The notes beneath the pieces were generated by a model that had not been told where the DNA came from, did not search any database, and worked only from the letters and a program-made list of their open reading frames with translations. Of a stretch of 35,892 nt of DNA, positions 33,996 to 35,892 are shown one piece after another. The stretch covers positions 1 through 35,892 of the forward strand of contig CACVAU010000030.1 of NCBI GenBank assembly GCA_902727915.1. The letters are read 5' to 3'. The number at the start of each line of letters is the position of its first letter. The first letter of the stretch is position 1. The stretch comes from an uncultured Sulfurovum sp. Lineage in GTDB: Bacteria > Campylobacterota > Campylobacteria > Campylobacterales > Sulfurovaceae. A program made the position numbers and the translations under genes.

Positions 33996-34015
33996 TCTCT
34001 GAATTTCAGAGTCTA

Positions 34016-34336
34016 TTAAATCAAAATACTTTCTACATAGATTAATTCAACTGTTTTAGTTTTTTCTTCATCTTTTTTAACATTAAATGTTTTTTCAATT
34101 TTTAAGTACCATTCACCATGCTCTTTTTCTTCCAGATAAATTTCTGAACCAATGGGGGAATTCGCAAGAAATTCTTGAATTTGATCGGTGTGTTCACCAT
34201 ATTGAGGTTTGGAGATAGAGGTTGTTGAATTATTATTTATTTGGGTTGTTAAATTTTTTTGATCATGTTTTATACATCCCAGTAGGCTAACAAGAAAAAG
34301 GGGTATGACTAGGTATTTTAGGTTAGTTTTTTTCAT
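34016..34336 (-). CDS. Small hypothetical lipoprotein
   Basis: A 106-residue protein with a lipoprotein signal ending LLGC (C21) and a short mature part with a beta-like end (GSEIYLEEKEHGEWYLKIEKTF). AAGGAG precedes the ATG. Not recognised; the same strand holds the yfgM-bamB operon 84 bases downstream, but a likely transcription boundary lies between. Confidence 0.6.
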   Translation of the reverse strand: MKKTNLKYLVIPLFLVSLLGCIKHDQKNLTTQINNNSTTSISKPQYGEHTDQIQEFLANSPIGSEIYLEEKEHGEWYLKIEKTFNVKKDEEKTKTVELIYVESILI

Positions 34337-34453
34337 AATATCTACTCCTTATAAATTAATGTAGGTATATAGGAGCTATTATGACGTGATAAAGTTGAAG
34401 TAAAGGCGTATTTTATGCTTTGAGATAGGAAAGCCATAAGAAATGTGACTTTT

Positions 34454-34516
34454 AGTGTTATTATTTCGGATTAGTATCATATGAAAAAATAACACTGAAT
34501 GAAATAGGCATAAAGC
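34454..34516. other. Non-coding structured stretch downstream of the VKOR gene
   Basis: A perfect 9-base inverted repeat AGTGTTATT / AATAACACT (34454-34462 and 34488-34496), followed by TAGGC-ATAAA-GCCTA (34502-34516) close to the end of the VKOR-type gene. The latter may end transcription of that gene. Nothing coding is seen in 34337-34536. Confidence 0.4.
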
Positions 34517-34536
34517 CTAATAAAAATAAATAGTTT

Positions 34537-35397
34537 TTATTTTTTGCTATCACAATCACTTTCTTCTACCGTTGTGATTGTGTTAAGATTAGCAAATCCA
34601 CAACCTTCTTCTTCAACGACATTAAATGAAGTGTTAATACTGACACTCTCTTCAATGGTTATTTCAGTAGAAATGGTTTCATAGGATTCGATGATATTTT
34701 TGTCACCATTGATAATACTAACATTTTTACCTTCTTTCGTAATTAAAATGGGAATACTTTTAAAGTTTAAAAAAGTTGCAAAATGTTGTGCTTCAATTTG
34801 TTCAATATTTATTTTAGTAAATTCAATATTATTTTGATTCATGTATTCTTTTACTTTTTTACAATGAGGACAAGACTCAGATTGTAATAGATAGGTACCA
34901 TCTTTTTGTAAAAATGATTGAGCTTTTGGAATGGCTAAAAATGATAGCGCCATAAGAAGTGCAACAATAGCTGGAAGTATCATAAAGAAATATTTACGTG
35001 AAGACAAGAGTAAAATTGTAATTAAAAAGGTATAAATACCCATACAAAATAAACACATTTCAGGAGATGCAAAATATTGGTATCCTAGCAGAATAGTTTC
35101 AAAAAATAGTGATGAAATTAATACGATAAAGAAAATGATTTCTGGAATTATTTTTTTATAACTCAAAAGACCCAATACGAATATGCTAAATGCAGCGAAA
35201 ATACCTAAATAGTTTAAGTAGATAGCATCAAAATTGAGAAGGGCACCAGCGAGTTCACATCCTGTAGGCTCTGAAGATTTTGCAGAAGTACATATACTCG
35301 AATTATTTAGTTTTAAATAAGTTTCTCCTGCTACATAGAGTAAAAAAAGAAGAGGAGCAATAATAAAGCCTAATTTTTTCAAAAGAGTTCCTTGCAT
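34537..35397 (-). CDS. VKOR - thioredoxin-like fusion (disulfide formation)
   Basis: A 286-residue protein. Residues 1-155 are a four- or five-helix VKOR membrane domain with loop cysteines C36 and C47 and the quinone-side CLFC motif (C115, C118). A glutaredoxin/thioredoxin-like domain follows: SESCPHCKKV (C176, C179) and SIPILI with the cis-proline (P216). It would re-oxidise periplasmic thiols and pass electrons to quinone, the DsbB role. After the fold there is an acidic tail with two extra cysteines (EEEGCGFANLN, SDCDSKK). Divergent from rplU. Confidence 0.88.
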   Translation of the reverse strand: MQGTLLKKLGFIIAPLLFLLYVAGETYLKLNNSSICTSAKSSEPTGCELAGALLNFDAIYLNYLGIFAAFSIFVLGLLSYKKIIPEIIFFIVLISSLFFETILLGYQYFASPEMCLFCMGIYTFLITILLLSSRKYFFMILPAIVALLMALSFLAIPKAQSFLQKDGTYLLQSESCPHCKKVKEYMNQNNIEFTKINIEQIEAQHFATFLNFKSIPILITKEGKNVSIINGDKNIIESYETISTEITIEESVSINTSFNVVEEEGCGFANLNTITTVEESDCDSKK

Positions 35398-35526
35398 TGA
35401 TTTTATTAGAGTAATATCATAACATGCCCAAAATAAAGTTAGATTGAAAAAGTAATTTATTTCAACTAAAAATGAATTAAAAGCCTTTTTTATTTAACTT
35501 TAAAATAAAATTAAAACTGTTTTGGA

Positions 35527-35532
35527 TATAAT
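35527..35532 (+). promoter_or_regulatory. -10 box for rplU
   Basis: TATAAT preceded by TTGGA, 64 bases before the rplU ATG; leaves a leader of about 57 bases that contains GGGA...TCCC, a weak hairpin. Confidence 0.55.
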
Positions 35533-35596
35533 CTCAAACTTTTTAAAAGCAGGGAATTTCAATCTCTCCCAAACAACAATTAATGAAGGGTTTGCA

Positions 35597-35892
35597 ATGT
35601 ACGCAATCATTAAAGCAAGTGGTCAACAATTCAAAGTTCAAGAGGGTGATATCATCTGTTTTGACAAAATGAATCTTGAGCCAAAAGCAGCTGTAGAATT
35701 CAAAGAAGTTCTAGCATTAGACAATGGTGAATTAACTGTAGGAGTTCCTTTTGTAGAAGGTGCTGTGGTTAAAGGTGAGGTGATTAACGAAGGTAGAGAC
35801 AAAAAAGTTATCATCTATAAGAAAAGAAGAAGAAAAGATTCAAAACTTAAAAGAGGTTTCAGAAGAGACTTTACTAGAGTTAGAATTACATC
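35597..35892 (+). CDS. rplU: 50S ribosomal protein L21 (right end cut off)
   Basis: The first 98 codons of L21: [32 protein letters not shown] and the basic [24 protein letters not shown] tail. L21 is about 102 residues, so only a few codons fall outside. It binds 23S rRNA in the large subunit; rpmA (L27) is expected next. AATGAAGGG before the ATG is the ribosome site. Confidence 0.97.
   Translation, partial: MYAIIKASGQQFKVQEGDIICFDKMNLEPKAAVEFKEVLALDNGELTVGVPFVEGAVVKGEVINEGRDKKVIIYKKRRRKDSKLKRGFRRDFTRVRIT

Noticed and set aside
1..35892. CRISPR arrays, tRNA or rRNA genes
   Set aside because: No regularly spaced repeats and no cloverleaf or rRNA-like GC-rich stretches were found on reading the window.

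Overview
The window is AT-rich, densely packed bacterial chromosome. The gene content and protein style suggest a Campylobacterota (Epsilonproteobacteria) member of the Sulfurimonas/Sulfurovum/Arcobacter kind: SbtA/SbtB bicarbonate uptake, a stand-alone trpB, a VKOR-thioredoxin fusion, a YkuD_2 transpeptidase and rplU in the usual style of that group. This placement is inference from recognised families; no search was run.

Region 1 (1-6863, + strand) is an accessory, defence-like operon with almost no gaps. It holds the C-terminal part of a HerA-type ATPase, an HNH-type polymorphic-toxin nuclease, a likely immunity protein, a full bacterial dynamin-like GTPase, a small membrane protein, a second dynamin-like protein reduced to its GTPase domain, and a HEPN protein with an intact RX4H motif. 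I do not recognise this combination as a described system.

Region 2 (6926-17616) mixes metabolism with decayed mobile or toxin-antitoxin material. It holds an SDR-NTF2-MFS operon (- strand), sbtA-sbtB, a lipocalin, trpB plus an SRPBCC protein, a wrecked AbiE toxin-antitoxin pair with a REP-type palindrome pair between its halves, a broken second copy of the SRPBCC gene end, a FAD oxidoreductase and ferrochelatase.

Region 3 (17709-23867) holds a NERD-domain/UvrD-type helicase, an MscS-family channel and several exported proteins of unknown role. Region 4 (24037-28212) is one overlapping operon: DUF523 (TudS-like)-DUF1722, a photolyase gene cut down to its first residues, a CrtI-like FAD oxidoreductase, a LytS-type histidine kinase and a LytTR response regulator. 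Region 5 (28216 to the end) holds housekeeping and envelope genes: YciA thioesterase, an entericidin-type lipoprotein, a dicarboxylate/glutamate symporter, an L,D-transpeptidase, a YfgM-BamB-like pair with small downstream ORFs, a VKOR fusion and the start of rplU.

The strongest unifying signal is a promoter element present six times with identical internal spacing: ACAT-like, 11 bases from the A to CTAC, then a TAnnnT hexamer starting 24 bases after the C of CTAC. Each copy spans 41 bases and ends 20-31 bases before a start codon. The copies precede the SDR-NTF2-MFS operon, lipocalin, trpB-SRPBCC, the 14951 FAD oxidoreductase, hemH, and the operon carrying the photolyase remnant and the LytTR regulator. 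They define a putative regulon whose genes resemble the photolyase-linked, light or membrane-stress module of other bacteria.
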